DNA of 64,000 nt from Terrimicrobiaceae bacterium (GTDB lineage: Bacteria; Verrucomicrobiota; Verrucomicrobiia; Chthoniobacterales; Terrimicrobiaceae), in contig JAGYIV010000014.1 of NCBI GenBank assembly GCA_018402345.1, positions 62,001 to 126,000 of the forward strand, written 5' to 3'. The first letter of the stretch is position 1, and each line of letters begins with the position of its first letter. A model generated the notes under the pieces. The model was not told where the DNA came from. It searched no databases and saw nothing but the letters and a program-made list of their open reading frames with translations. This document shows, piece by piece, positions 28,283-38,180 of this stretch. Both the position numbers and the translations under genes were made by a program.

Positions 28283-29059
28283 TCAAGCGGGAGTTTTTTC
28301 GATGAGGGCCCAAGCGCTGTGATTGTGGATGGACTCGAAGTTCTCCACCTCCACGCGATACCAGAGGATATTGGGATCGGCTTCACAACGCACCGCAACA
28401 TTGCGAACGAGATCCTCGACGAACACGGGGTTGGCGTAGGCTTGCTCGGTGACGTGTTTTTCGTCCGGCCGCTTGAGGAGGCTGTAGAGTTCGGAGCTGG
28501 CGGACTCCTCGGCGAGGCGGACCATTTCCTCGATCCAGAGGGGCTTTGCGGTTCTTACCGAGAGGGTGACATGGCCGCGTTGGTTGTGCGCGCCACCGGA
28601 GCTGATCGCCTTCGAGCACGGGCAGAGGGTGGTCACGGGAATCGTCGCTGTGACGATGAAGTCGAGTTTGTCTTCTTCAAGCGTCGCGGCGAAGCGCACG
28701 TTGTAGTCCATGAGGCCCGGAGAGCCGGTGACCGGGGCCTTTTTTTCGAGAAAGAACGGAAACTCGATATCGAGGTGCGCACAGCGGCTTTCGAGGCGGG
28801 AGGCTGTTTCAGAGAGGATGTCGCGGATGTTGCCCACGTGGATCACTGGGCCGTGCGAGGCGAGGACCTCGATGAAGCGGCTCATGTGCGTGCCTTTGAA
28901 ATGGTGGGGCAGGTCGACAGTGAGTTGGACTGTGGCCACAGTGTTTTGAACGGTGTGGTCCTTGTCGCGCACCTGCACCGGGTAGCGAAGGCCTTTGACT
29001 CCCACGCGGTCGATCGGCATGCGGCGGTCGTCTGGTTCGCTTTGGGTATCCTTTAACAT
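28283..29059 (-). CDS. folE2: GTP cyclohydrolase FolE2 (type IB)
   Basis: 258 residues from the ATG at MLKDTQSEP. FolE2 features: RVGVKGLRYPV, a Cys-Pro-Cys pair in TTLCPCSKAIS (Cys146/148), GAHNQRGHV and a C-terminal ENFESIHNHSAWA. The enzyme opens GTP to 7,8-dihydroneopterin triphosphate, the first step to folate and other pterins, without requiring zinc as FolE1 does. It heads the minus-strand run that ends in nos, whose product needs a reduced pterin. Confidence 0.95.
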   Translation of the reverse strand: MLKDTQSEPDDRRMPIDRVGVKGLRYPVQVRDKDHTVQNTVATVQLTVDLPHHFKGTHMSRFIEVLASHGPVIHVGNIRDILSETASRLESRCAHLDIEFPFFLEKKAPVTGSPGLMDYNVRFAATLEEDKLDFIVTATIPVTTLCPCSKAISSGGAHNQRGHVTLSVRTAKPLWIEEMVRLAEESASSELYSLLKRPDEKHVTEQAYANPVFVEDLVRNVAVRCEADPNILWYRVEVENFESIHNHSAWALIEKTPA

Positions 29060-29145
29060 GCGGCGGGAGTCTGCCTGCGCGGGGGACCCTTCGGAAGCCA
29101 AAAAAAATCCGTGCGGGCGGGGGGGGGATTGTCTTTAGTGCGCCC

Positions 29146-29958
29146 ATGGCATCGAATCTTTTTGATCTCTCGGAGGAGGTGGCGATCGTGGTCGGTGGCA
29201 CAGGAGTGCTTGGCGGTGCGATGGCGAGCGCCCTCGCCGAGGCGGGCGCACGGGTGGTGGTCTCGGGGCGCAGCACCGAGCGTGGCGAGCAACGCGTTGG
29301 TGAAATCCAGGGGGAGGGAGGTTCCGCAGTGTTTGTGGAAACCGATGCCACCGAGCGGGAGAGTGTGCTCGACCTGCTTGAAATCGCTACCGACACCTAC
29401 GGAATTCCCACGGTTCTCGTCAACGCGGCGGGGGGAAACAACCCGAATGTCACTGTCTCTCCGGAGCATCCCTTTCCCGAGATCTCCCCCGAGGACTGGG
29501 CCGCGAATTTCGAACTCAACCTGATCGGCGGTGCGTTGATTCCGTGCCAGATCATCGGAGCCGCGATGGTTGAAAACGGCAAGGGAAGCATCATCAATAT
29601 CGCCAGCACATCGGCTCACCTGCCCTTGTCGCGCGTGGTCGCCTACTCTGCCGCGAAGGCAGCCGTGTTGAATCTGACCCAATTCCTCGCCCGCGAGTGG
29701 GCATCCGCCGGGGTGCGGGTGAACTCGATTTCCCCCGGTTTTTTTCCCGCCGAGCAGAATTTGCGCCTGTTGTTCAATCCAGATGGCAGCACGACACCGC
29801 GTGCGGCGGCGATCCTCGGGCACACGCCGATGGCCCGGTTCGGCGAGGCCGACGAATTGGCGGGGGCGGTGGTGTTTCTCGCCAGTTCGCAAGCAAGCTC
29901 CTTTGTGACCGGTTCCGACCTGAGGGTGGATGGCGGGTTCCTGTCGCAAACAATCTGA
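29146..29958 (+). CDS. SDR oxidoreductase, D-mannonate oxidoreductase-like
   Basis: 270 residues. Rossmann motif VVGGTGVLGG at the N-terminus, VNAAGG, catalytic Ser/Tyr/Lys in INIASTSAHLPLSRVVAYSAAKAAV (pattern S..YSAAK), then SPGFFPAEQN and RVDGGF. The PGFFPAEQN segment is typical of the SDR group that includes the Bacillus-type D-mannonate oxidoreductase of uronate degradation. No uxuA or uronate isomerase gene is near, so the substrate is unconfirmed. It is divergent from folE2. Confidence 0.8.
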   Translation: MASNLFDLSEEVAIVVGGTGVLGGAMASALAEAGARVVVSGRSTERGEQRVGEIQGEGGSAVFVETDATERESVLDLLEIATDTYGIPTVLVNAAGGNNPNVTVSPEHPFPEISPEDWAANFELNLIGGALIPCQIIGAAMVENGKGSIINIASTSAHLPLSRVVAYSAAKAAVLNLTQFLAREWASAGVRVNSISPGFFPAEQNLRLLFNPDGSTTPRAAAILGHTPMARFGEADELAGAVVFLASSQASSFVTGSDLRVDGGFLSQTI

Positions 29959-30046
29959 GCCGTCCTGTGATTTGCCCATGCCCCGCGTTGGTGGGGAACG
30001 GCACGCTTGAAGAAGGCCGCAACTAAAACTATCCTCCGGCACCCCT

Positions 30047-31432
30047 ATGGCAGTTAAAACCGAAAAAGACCTTCCGGAGTTTCATCAAGCCACGTGGTTG
30101 AAGGCCATGAGCGCGATGCAGCTCAAGAATTATGGTTACACTGTGCAATTGCTGCAGCCGGTCTTGAAGAGCCATCCGGAGTTCCTCGATGGGCGCAAAC
30201 TGGTTCGCCAAGCGGAGATCGCGAAGACAGGCGGGAAAGCGCCCTTCCTTTCCACAGCGTCCATCGCCGCGATGAAAATCCAATCCACGGTGAAAAAAGA
30301 TCCGCTCGCCGCGCTCAAGGCCATCGAAAAGGCGCTTGAGGGAGATCCGCGCAATGCGCAATTAAACCAGTTGCTCAAAGAAGCGGCCATGGCCGTCAAA
30401 ATGCCCGAGACGGCAGCGTTTGCCTTGGAGACGATCTTGGACGGCGCACCGAAGGACACCAAGCTCATGCACGAGTTGGCGCGCTTTTACATGGAGAGCG
30501 GGTCGCCCGAGAAAGCGCTGGCTCTTTACCAGCGGATTACCGGCATTTCGCCGAACGACTTGGCAGCGATCAAGGGAACAAAGGATGCCGCCGCCTCGAA
30601 CTCCATGCAAAAAGGCGGGTGGGACAAGGCGGAGACGAGCTACCGCGACCTTATCAAGGACAAGGACCAGGCGGTCGCCCTCGAGCAGCAGTCGCGTGTC
30701 GTGCGGAGCGAGGAGATGCTCGACAACCTTCTCGTCGAACTGCACGCCAAAGCCGAGGCCGAGCCAGGTGGGGTCGATACCGCCCGCCGGATTGCGGAAC
30801 TTTACGAGCAGAAAGAGGACTTCGAGAACGCTGTAAACTGGTTTAATTACGCGGCGGCGCTCACCAACAACTCCGACGCCGCGCTTGTCCGCAAGGCCTC
30901 GGATTTGCAGATCAAGCAATTCGAGGCTGCGATCTCGTCCCGCGACGAGTATGTCGCCGCCCATTCGGGGACTCCCGAGGCGGAACAATACGCCGCCGAA
31001 CTGGCCGACCTCCGCGCGCAACGGGATGGACTAAGGTTCGAGGCCGCCCGCCGCCGCGTGGAGCAAAACCCCACCGATCTTCAGTTCCGCTTCGAGTTGG
31101 GGGAGATTCTCGTCGCCATGGAGAAGTGGCAGGAGGCCATCCCCGAGCTTCAAAAGGCGCGCCAGAACCCGAACGTCCGTCTGCGCGCGATGACTCTTCT
31201 AGGGAAATGCTTCACCTCCCGCTCCATGTTCGACCTCGCCGCCAAGACGCTTGCCGACGCCGCCGGCGAGATCACGGCGATGGATTCGCTGAAGAAGGAA
31301 ATCACCTATAGCCTCGCCCTCGTTTACGAACGCATGGATCAAAAAGAAAAGGCGCTCGATTGCCTCAAGCAAATCTACGAGGTCGACTACGGCTATCGCG
31401 ATGTGGCCGCGCGGGTCGAGGGATCCTACTGA
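30047..31432 (+). CDS. Tetratricopeptide repeat protein
   Basis: 461 residues, soluble, almost all helical. Several degenerate TPR units can be picked out, for example at ~90-115 (DPLAALKAIEKALEGDPRNA), ~130-170 (HELARFYMESGSPEKALALY), ~250-275 and ~350-450 (FRFELGEILVAMEKWQEAI; TYSLALVYERMDQKEKAL). There is no signal peptide or catalytic domain, so it is probably a scaffold. A bidirectional terminator follows. Function unknown. Confidence 0.85.
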   Translation: MAVKTEKDLPEFHQATWLKAMSAMQLKNYGYTVQLLQPVLKSHPEFLDGRKLVRQAEIAKTGGKAPFLSTASIAAMKIQSTVKKDPLAALKAIEKALEGDPRNAQLNQLLKEAAMAVKMPETAAFALETILDGAPKDTKLMHELARFYMESGSPEKALALYQRITGISPNDLAAIKGTKDAAASNSMQKGGWDKAETSYRDLIKDKDQAVALEQQSRVVRSEEMLDNLLVELHAKAEAEPGGVDTARRIAELYEQKEDFENAVNWFNYAAALTNNSDAALVRKASDLQIKQFEAAISSRDEYVAAHSGTPEAEQYAAELADLRAQRDGLRFEAARRRVEQNPTDLQFRFELGEILVAMEKWQEAIPELQKARQNPNVRLRAMTLLGKCFTSRSMFDLAAKTLADAAGEITAMDSLKKEITYSLALVYERMDQKEKALDCLKQIYEVDYGYRDVAARVEGSY

Positions 31433-31466
31433 TCCCCGGTGGTTACTCGGTTGCCTTCGGGAAAAT

Positions 31467-31500
31467 AAAAACGGCCGCGATTTTTGTCGCGGCCGTTTTT
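31467..31500. terminator. Bidirectional intrinsic terminator between TPR gene and aldolase gene
   Basis: ACGGCCGCGA and TCGCGGCCGT form a perfect 10-bp stem around a short T-rich loop, with an A run before and a T run after. It sits between convergent genes and would serve both. Confidence 0.92.
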
Positions 31501-31517
31501 GCGATTCGGTTTGCGTG

Positions 31518-32582
31518 TCAGGCAACAGTGACCTCTTTGGCGAGGTAGACATCCTGGATGGTGTGGAGGAGCTTAGCTCCCTCGTCCATCGGGCGCTGGA
31601 AGGCCTTGCGGCCCGAGATGAGGCCGGTGCCACCCGCGCGCTTGTTGATCACGGCGGTGTGGACGGCCTCTTCGAAGTCTTTCTTGCCGCTGGCGCCGCC
31701 GCTGTTGATCAGGCCTGCGCGGCCCATGTAGCAGTTGGCGACCTGATAGCGGCAGAGGTCGATCGGGTGGTCGGAGGTGAGTTCAGTGTAGATGCGCTCG
31801 TCGAGTTTGCCGTAGCTCGAGCCGCCGGTGTTGAGGGCCTTGTAGCCGCCGTTGTTCTCCGGGAGTTTTTGTTTGATGATGTCCGCCTGGATGGTGCAGC
31901 CGAGGTGGTTTGCCTGGCCGGTGAGGTCGGCGGAGACATGGTAGTCCTTGTCGGTCTTGAACGCCGGATTGCGGAGGTAGCACCAGAGCACGGTGGCCAT
32001 GCCGAGTTCGTGGGCGAGGGCGAACGCCTCGGCGACCTCGACGATCTCGCGGTGGGCGTCGTCGGATCCAAAGTAAATCGTCGCGCCGATCGCCGCCGCA
32101 CCCATGTCGTGGGCGGTTTTCACCTTGCCGAAGAGGATTTCCTTAAAGGCGTTCGGGTAGGTGAGGAGTTCGTTGTGGTTGATCTTCACAAGGAACGGAA
32201 TCTTGTGGGCGTATTTGCGGGAGACCGCGCCCAGGACGCCGAAGGTCGATGCCACGGCGTTGCACCCGCCTTCGATGGCGAGTTTCACGATGTTCTCGGG
32301 ATCGAAGTAGGCAGGGTTTTTGGCGAAGCTCGCGCCGGCAGAGTGTTCGATGCCCTGGTCCACGGGAAGAATGGAGACATACCCGGTGCCTGCGAGGCGG
32401 CCGGTATTGTAAATCCATTGGAGATTGTTCAGAACGAGCTGGTTTCTGTCGGTGGGAGCGAAAATGCGATCCACAAAATCAGGCCCCGGAAGGTGGAGCA
32501 TGTCCTTGGGAACGGTGTTGCACTTGTGGTTGAGTAGGTCGTCGGCCTTGTCGCCGAGCATGGATACAATGGAATCGATCAT
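31518..32582 (-). CDS. fbaB: Fructose-bisphosphate aldolase, class I (FbaB/DhnA type)
   Basis: 354 residues from the ATG at [10 protein letters not shown]. Matches the archaeal/bacterial DhnA class I aldolases, about 350 residues in E. coli: [64 protein letters not shown] and [10 protein letters not shown]. It cleaves fructose 1,6-bisphosphate through a Schiff-base lysine in glycolysis and gluconeogenesis, and needs no metal. Gene stands alone between a terminator and the divergent sod gene. Confidence 0.93.
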   Translation of the reverse strand: MIDSIVSMLGDKADDLLNHKCNTVPKDMLHLPGPDFVDRIFAPTDRNQLVLNNLQWIYNTGRLAGTGYVSILPVDQGIEHSAGASFAKNPAYFDPENIVKLAIEGGCNAVASTFGVLGAVSRKYAHKIPFLVKINHNELLTYPNAFKEILFGKVKTAHDMGAAAIGATIYFGSDDAHREIVEVAEAFALAHELGMATVLWCYLRNPAFKTDKDYHVSADLTGQANHLGCTIQADIIKQKLPENNGGYKALNTGGSSYGKLDERIYTELTSDHPIDLCRYQVANCYMGRAGLINSGGASGKKDFEEAVHTAVINKRAGGTGLISGRKAFQRPMDEGAKLLHTIQDVYLAKEVTVA

Positions 32583-32708
32583 GAGTTGAAGCAGGTTCGG
32601 GGGTGGTTCTAAGGGCAGCGGTGTTCTTTGTCCAGCATCCAAGAAAGCATCCCGGCGGGACTATCAAAGGGAACAAACCCGCTTGAACGCCAGTGCCGCA
32701 GGACTAAG

Positions 32709-33356
32709 ATGGCGACTCAACTCATTACCAACATGTCATTCGAACTTCCTTCACTTCCCTACTCCGTCACGGCCCTTGAGCCGAACATCGACACCCGCAC
32801 GATGGAGATCCATCACGGCAAGCACCATGCCACCTATGTCACCAACCTGAACAAGGCGCTTGAAAGCGCGCCAGAGCTCGCGGGCAAGTCCGTCGAGGAA
32901 TTGATCTCGAACCTCGCGTCGGTCCCTGAGGCAATTCGCGGGGCGGTCCGCAACAATGGCGGAGGGCATTGGAATCACACCTTCTTCTGGAATCTCATGG
33001 GGCCGAATGCTGGCGGGGTGCCAACCGGAGCCCTCGCCGAAGCCATCGACAAGTCGTTTGGCAGCTTCGAGGATTTCAAAGCCAAATTCGAGGCCGCCGG
33101 TCTTGCCCGCTTCGGCAGTGGTTGGGTCTGGCTTTGCGTGAAGGCCGACAAGTCGCTCTGCGTCTGCTCGACCCCGAACCAGGACAACCCGCTCATGGCC
33201 GGAGTCGCCGAGTGCACCGGCACCCCGATCCTCGGATGCGATGTGTGGGAGCACGCCTATTACCTCAACTACCAGAACCGCCGTCCCGACTATCTGAAGG
33301 CATGGTGGAACACAGTGAACTGGGCCACGGTGGAGAAAAACTTCGCGAGCGCCTGA
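32709..33356 (+). CDS. sodA: Superoxide dismutase, Fe/Mn family (Mn-type features)
   Basis: 215 residues from 32709, or 207 from a second ATG at 32733 ([10 protein letters not shown]), which is where most homologues begin. Metal ligands are visible: His in MEIHHGKHH, His in [10 protein letters not shown], and Asp and His in CDVWEHAYY. The Gly-Gly before HWNH and the Gln in NQDNPLM favour manganese over iron. It converts superoxide to hydrogen peroxide and oxygen. No signal peptide, so cytoplasmic. A terminator follows directly. Confidence 0.95.
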   Translation: MATQLITNMSFELPSLPYSVTALEPNIDTRTMEIHHGKHHATYVTNLNKALESAPELAGKSVEELISNLASVPEAIRGAVRNNGGGHWNHTFFWNLMGPNAGGVPTGALAEAIDKSFGSFEDFKAKFEAAGLARFGSGWVWLCVKADKSLCVCSTPNQDNPLMAGVAECTGTPILGCDVWEHAYYLNYQNRRPDYLKAWWNTVNWATVEKNFASA

Positions 33357-33378
33357 GTCGCGTTTCGCTTCAATTAAC

Positions 33379-33409
33379 AACGCCCGACTGGAAACGGTCG
33401 GGCGTTTTT
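33379..33409 (+). terminator. Intrinsic terminator after sodA
   Basis: AACGCCCGAC and GTCGGGCGTT form a 10-bp stem with an 8-nt loop, then a T run. It lies 22 nt after the sod stop. Confidence 0.92.
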
Positions 33410-33430
33410 GTTTAAGTGCCCTGCTTCTTT

Positions 33431-34666
33431 ATGGCCCAACTCAATTCCCATTACCTCAAACTCAAAGCCGGTTACCTTTTTCCTGAAATCAACCGCCGCG
33501 TGAAGGCGTTCACCGATGCCAACCCCGAGGGAGCCGCTCGGTTGATCCGGTGCGGGATCGGTGATGTCACCGAGCCGCTCCCCGAGGCGGTGCGCGAGGC
33601 GCTGCACAAGGCGGTGGACGAAATGGGCACGCGCTCGGGATTCCGCGGCTATGGGCCAGAACAGGGTTACGAGTTCCTCCGGCATGCGATTGCTGAAAAC
33701 GACTACCGCTCGAAGGGACTCGAGGTCGCCGACGACGAGATTTTTGTTTCCGACGGATCGAAATGCGACTGCGGCAACATCCTCGACATCTTCGGCCACG
33801 ACAACCGCATCGCCGTGATGGATCCAGTGTATCCTGTGTATGTCGATACGAACGTAATGGCTGGGCACACCGGTGAGGGAGATGACAAGGGGCTCTACAG
33901 CGGGCTCGTTTACCTCCCGTGCAATGCGGAGAACGGCTTTGTTCCGGCGATTCCTAAGGAAAAGGTCGACATCATTTATCTTTGCTACCCGAACAATCCG
34001 ACCGGGACGGTGGCCACACGCGGGCAACTCGAGGCCTGGGTCGCGTATGCGCTGGCGAACGATGCCGTGATTCTCTTCGATGCAGCCTACGAGGCCTACA
34101 TCAAAGACTCTTCGATTCCGCATTCGATTTACGAAATTCCGGGAGCACGGCGCTGCGCGATCGAATTCCGTAGTTTTTCGAAAAACGGCGGCTTTACGGG
34201 CGTGCGGTGCGCATTCACCGTCGTGCCGAAGGACCTTCTCTGCACGACCTCCTCGGGCGAGAAAAAACCGCTGCATCCGCTCTGGAACCGCCGTTTCAGC
34301 ACAAAATTCAACGGCGTCGGCTACATCACCCAGCGGGGCGCCGAGGCGCTGTATTCGCCACAGGGCAAGGAGCAGGTCGCCGCGCTCGTCGAACACTACA
34401 TGGGCAATGCCGCCATTCTTCGCGCGGCGGCGGCAAAGTGCGGGCTTGAAACCTTTGGCGGCGAGAATGCCCCATACATCTGGGTCCGCGCGCCGAAGGG
34501 CAGCTCGAGCTGGGATGTCTTCGACAAGATGCTCAATCAGGCGAATGTGGTCATCACTCCCGGGAGCGGCTTCGGTCCCGCTGGCGAGGGCTATTTCCGC
34601 ATCTCCGCCTTCAACAGCCGTGCGAACGTGGAAGAGGTTGCCCGCAGGCTGTCGGCGGTGTTCTGA
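33431..34666 (+). CDS. dapL: LL-diaminopimelate aminotransferase
   Basis: 411 residues starting at [17 protein letters not shown], the typical DapL opening. It has the family's [47 protein letters not shown], and the PLP lysine in [15 protein letters not shown], with a C-terminal Arg in FRISAFNSR. DapL converts tetrahydrodipicolinate straight to LL-diaminopimelate using glutamate, for lysine and peptidoglycan. This route is characteristic of PVC bacteria, cyanobacteria and plants. Confidence 0.96.
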   Translation: MAQLNSHYLKLKAGYLFPEINRRVKAFTDANPEGAARLIRCGIGDVTEPLPEAVREALHKAVDEMGTRSGFRGYGPEQGYEFLRHAIAENDYRSKGLEVADDEIFVSDGSKCDCGNILDIFGHDNRIAVMDPVYPVYVDTNVMAGHTGEGDDKGLYSGLVYLPCNAENGFVPAIPKEKVDIIYLCYPNNPTGTVATRGQLEAWVAYALANDAVILFDAAYEAYIKDSSIPHSIYEIPGARRCAIEFRSFSKNGGFTGVRCAFTVVPKDLLCTTSSGEKKPLHPLWNRRFSTKFNGVGYITQRGAEALYSPQGKEQVAALVEHYMGNAAILRAAAAKCGLETFGGENAPYIWVRAPKGSSSWDVFDKMLNQANVVITPGSGFGPAGEGYFRISAFNSRANVEEVARRLSAVF

Positions 34667-34730
34667 CAGTCCGGGAGGGGGCGCGGGCGTTGACCGGATG
34701 GCGGTGCGCTGATAGAGGTTCACGCCTTTC

Positions 34731-37448
34731 ATGAGCGGCTACAAAGACACGATCAACCTTCCGAAAACAGACTTCCCGATGAAGGCCGGCCTGGCGCAGC
34801 GCGAGCCGGAGATGCTGGCAAAATGGGAGTCGGAGGGACTTTACGAAAAAATCCAGGAGCGCAGGAAGGACGCCCCTCTTTACTTGCTCCATGATGGTCC
34901 GCCTTTCGCCAACGGCGATGTCCACATGGGCACCGCACTGAACAAGATTCTCAAGGACTTCGTGGTGAAATCCAAAACCATGGCCGGCTTTCGCGCGCCG
35001 TTCGTGCCGGGCTGGGACTGCCACGGCCTCCCGATCGAGTTCCGCGTGGTTAAGTCCTCCGCCGGGCTGGCTCCAGCCGAGGTCCGCCGCCGCTCGGAGG
35101 AATACGCGCGCAAGTTCATCGATATCCAACGCCGCCAATTCAAACGCCTCGGCGTGCTCGGCGATTGGGAAAATCCCTACCTCACCCTCGATCCCGCCTA
35201 CGAGGCCGGGATGATCCGCGCCTTCGCGAAATTCGTCGAAAAAGGCCTCGTCTACCGCAAGAAAAAGCCCGTCCTCTGGAGCACCGGCGCGCACACCGCT
35301 CTGGCGGAGGCGGAGGTCGAATACACCGAACGCACCGACCCAGCCATCCATGTCGCCTTCGCTGCCGCCAGCGGCCCGGTCGTTGATGCGTCGTTTGTCA
35401 TCTGGACGACCACACCATGGACACTCCCAGCGAACCTTGCGATCGCCGTCCACCCGCAGGAAAAATACACCCTGCGCAAGGTCACTCTCTCCGACGGATC
35501 AACCCGATCAGTCGTCATTGCCAACGCGCTCTGGGAGGCGTTTCTCGCCGAAACCAAATCCTCGGCCGCTCCCGCCGAACGCGAATTCACCGGTGCCGAA
35601 CTCGCTGGGGCCAAAGCCCGCCATCCGTTCCTCGATCGCGAAGTTCCCGTCATCTCCGCCGATTTCGTCACGATGGAAAAAGGCACGGGGCAGGTCCATA
35701 TCGCGCCCGGCCACGGCGCGGACGACTACCTCGCTGGCCAAGCCAACGGTCTCGATGTCCTCTCGCCTGTCGACGACTTCGGCAAATTCACGGAGGAATG
35801 CGGTGTGCCCGAACTCGTCGGCCTCCATGTCCTTGATCAAGGCAACAAGGAAGTCCTCCGCATTCTCACCGAACGCGGCGCGCTGCTCGGCCAGTCCGAT
35901 TATCTCCACGAATACCCGCACTGCTGGCGTTCCAAAACCCCAATCCTCTTCCGCGCGGTGGAGCAATTCTTCATCCGCATCGACGGACTCCGCGAGACAG
36001 CGCTCACCGAGATCGACGCCACCCAATGGATTCCCCACTGGGGCCGCAACCGCATTCGCGGAACAGTGGAATCCCGCCCCGACTGGTGTATCTCGCGCCA
36101 GCGCACCTGGGGTGTTCCGCTCCCGGTTTTCTACACCGAAAGCGGAGATCCGATCCTCGACCCCGCCGTCATCACCAAAGTCGCCGAGGTCTTTTCCGAA
36201 AAAGGAACGAATTCGTGGTTCGAACTCGACGATGCCGCTTGGGCCGCGCTCGTCGGCCTCCCCGCTGGCACCACTCGCCGCAATGACACGCTCGATGTCT
36301 GGATCGATTCCGGCCTCAGCCACGAAACCGTCCTGCGCCAGCGCCCCGAACTCGCCTTCCCCGCCGACCTCTATCTCGAAGCGACCGACCAGCACCGCGG
36401 CTGGTTCCAGAGTTCGCTCATGACCTCTGTCGCGCTCAACGAAAAAGCCCCCTACCGCACCGTGCTCACCCACGGCTTCGTGATGGATGTCGACACGCGC
36501 AAAAAAATCTCGAAGTCCGCGGCAGGCGGTTACCAGAAGCCCACCGACGCCGACCACTATGTGAACAAATACGGCGCCGACCTGCTCCGCCTGTGGGTTA
36601 GCAGTGTGAACTTCACCGACGATGTTCCCTTCTCCGAGGAAATCTTCACGCGCCTCTCGGATGCCTACCGCCGCGTTCGCAACACGCTCCGAATCCTCCT
36701 CGCGAACCTCCACGACTACGACGCCGAGAATCCCCCCGCTCCCGAATCGCTCACCTTCGTCGACCGCTGGATCCTCGCGCGCTTGCAGGAAGTCGTCGCC
36801 ACCTGCCTCGACGCCTACGAAAAACTCGAGTTCCACCGCGTGCACCACACGATCAACCAATTCTGCGCCGTCGATCTGAGCAGCCTGTATGTGGACATCA
36901 CGAAGGACCGGCTTTACTGCGACCCAAAAAATTCCGCCCGCCGCCTTGCCACGCAGTTCGCCATGCACCGCGTGTTCGATACCCTCGTCCGCCTGCTCGC
37001 GCCCATCCTCGCCTACACCGCCGAGGAGGCCTGGAGCCACTTCCAGAGCGGCAGCTCGGTCCACGCGCAGGATTTTCCAAAACCCGATCCCGCCTTTCAA
37101 AACCCCGACGCCATCGCGTCCATGGACGCCCTCCTGCAAATCCGCAGCCGCATTTCGCAAGCGATCGAGAAACCCCAAAAAGCTGGCGAGATCGGCAGCG
37201 CGCTCGAGGCAAAAATCCAACTTGGCGCCACGCCCGACGAATTGAAGTCCCTCGCACCCGTCCAATCCGAGGCGGAGGAACTCTTCATCCTCAGCGATCT
37301 GGAAGTCTCCGAATCCGCCACGCCGACTTGCGAGGTTTCCAAAACGCCGAACGCCCGCTGCGAGCGCTGCTGGCGCCACCGTCCCGAAGTCGGCCAAAGC
37401 GCCGGGCACCCGACACTCTGCGCCCGCTGCGAAGGGGCGCTGAGCTGA
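34731..37448 (+). CDS. ileS: Isoleucyl-tRNA synthetase
   Basis: 905 residues. Class I features: the HIGH motif is HMGT (65-68, in FANGDVHMGTALNK), GWDCHGLPIE follows, the editing domain contains TTPWTLPANLA and GTGQVHIAPGHG, the KMSKS motif is KISKS, and a C-terminal zinc finger has CERCW and CARC pairs. It charges tRNA-Ile and removes mischarged valine. lspA follows 19 nt later, the common ileS-lspA pair. The plus strand here looks richer in C than in neighbouring genes. Confidence 0.97.
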   Translation: MSGYKDTINLPKTDFPMKAGLAQREPEMLAKWESEGLYEKIQERRKDAPLYLLHDGPPFANGDVHMGTALNKILKDFVVKSKTMAGFRAPFVPGWDCHGLPIEFRVVKSSAGLAPAEVRRRSEEYARKFIDIQRRQFKRLGVLGDWENPYLTLDPAYEAGMIRAFAKFVEKGLVYRKKKPVLWSTGAHTALAEAEVEYTERTDPAIHVAFAAASGPVVDASFVIWTTTPWTLPANLAIAVHPQEKYTLRKVTLSDGSTRSVVIANALWEAFLAETKSSAAPAEREFTGAELAGAKARHPFLDREVPVISADFVTMEKGTGQVHIAPGHGADDYLAGQANGLDVLSPVDDFGKFTEECGVPELVGLHVLDQGNKEVLRILTERGALLGQSDYLHEYPHCWRSKTPILFRAVEQFFIRIDGLRETALTEIDATQWIPHWGRNRIRGTVESRPDWCISRQRTWGVPLPVFYTESGDPILDPAVITKVAEVFSEKGTNSWFELDDAAWAALVGLPAGTTRRNDTLDVWIDSGLSHETVLRQRPELAFPADLYLEATDQHRGWFQSSLMTSVALNEKAPYRTVLTHGFVMDVDTRKKISKSAAGGYQKPTDADHYVNKYGADLLRLWVSSVNFTDDVPFSEEIFTRLSDAYRRVRNTLRILLANLHDYDAENPPAPESLTFVDRWILARLQEVVATCLDAYEKLEFHRVHHTINQFCAVDLSSLYVDITKDRLYCDPKNSARRLATQFAMHRVFDTLVRLLAPILAYTAEEAWSHFQSGSSVHAQDFPKPDPAFQNPDAIASMDALLQIRSRISQAIEKPQKAGEIGSALEAKIQLGATPDELKSLAPVQSEAEELFILSDLEVSESATPTCEVSKTPNARCERCWRHRPEVGQSAGHPTLCARCEGALS

Positions 37449-37467
37449 GTCGGCCCGATCGTTTCCC

Positions 37468-37947
37468 ATGAAGCTTTTGCTCATCCTGACCCTTCCTCTC
37501 TATGTGATGGACCAACTCACCAAGTGGGTCGTGCTCGCGACGATTTCCACCGACGAGTATGTTCCCGTGATCCCGGGTTTCTTCAATCTCGTCCAAGTCC
37601 ACAACACCGGAGCGGCCTTTGGAATGTTCAAGGACAACAACCATTTTTTCATCGGTCTGGCCAGCGCCGCGCTTGTCATCCTTGCCATCATGGCGCGGCG
37701 GGGGTGTTTCATGGACAAGCCCACCCGCATCGGTGCCGCCCTCCTCGCGTCCGGCGTCCTTGGTAATCTCACCGACAGGTTGATTCACGGATATGTCGTC
37801 GATTTCCTCGACGTCATCCTCCCGTGGTATGGCCACTGGCCGGCCTTCAACATCGCCGACGCCGCCATCTGCACCGCCGCCGGCCTCTTCCTGTTCTCCG
37901 GCTTCACCGAAACAAAGGCCCCGCCTCGCGAGAATTTGAGCGCATAG
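37468..37947 (+). CDS. lspA: Lipoprotein signal peptidase (signal peptidase II)
   Basis: 159 residues, four membrane segments. The catalytic Asp pair is seen in GNLTDRLIHGYVVDFLD and FNIADAAI, with the upstream conserved NTGAAFGMF and DQLTKW. It cuts prolipoprotein signal peptides in the inner membrane. Located directly after ileS. Confidence 0.96.
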   Translation: MKLLLILTLPLYVMDQLTKWVVLATISTDEYVPVIPGFFNLVQVHNTGAAFGMFKDNNHFFIGLASAALVILAIMARRGCFMDKPTRIGAALLASGVLGNLTDRLIHGYVVDFLDVILPWYGHWPAFNIADAAICTAAGLFLFSGFTETKAPPRENLSA

Positions 37948-37968
37948 GGAGATCCCTGATGGTTATTA

Positions 37969-38139
37969 ATTTATGAATCTTTGGAGGCTTGGCGTGAGCA
38001 GATTGATCCCGCAGTGGGCCCCTCCGTCTTCATCGCCACCGAGTGGAACGAGTTCACCCCCGCCCATGTGGTTTCCCCTGTGGTGCGCGGCTCCGGAAGA
38101 TTGCTTGGCGGCCAACATGTCAACTCAGCGCTGTGGTGA
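37969..38139 (+). pseudogene. Possible gene remnant with a TEWNEF motif
   Basis: A frame of about 55 codons reads through SVFIATEWNEFTPAHVV and ends in a stop. An I-A-T-E-W-N-E-F run is typical of the C-terminal part of UDP-glucose/GDP-mannose dehydrogenases, but the sequence on either side is too short to confirm this. No start or Shine-Dalgarno. It may be a decayed fragment or chance. The rest of the gap between lspA and the FtsB-like gene holds nothing else recognisable. Confidence 0.25.
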
Positions 38140-38180
38140 ACATCGGCCCCGCGCCAAGACTGGGATCACCAAGCGGGGGG

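Noticed and set aside
33374-34732. 452-codon minus-strand frame
   Set aside because: Antisense to dapL; no domain.
35508-37484. 658-codon minus-strand frame
   Set aside because: Antisense to ileS; Gly/Glu/Asp-rich reading typical of a shadow frame.
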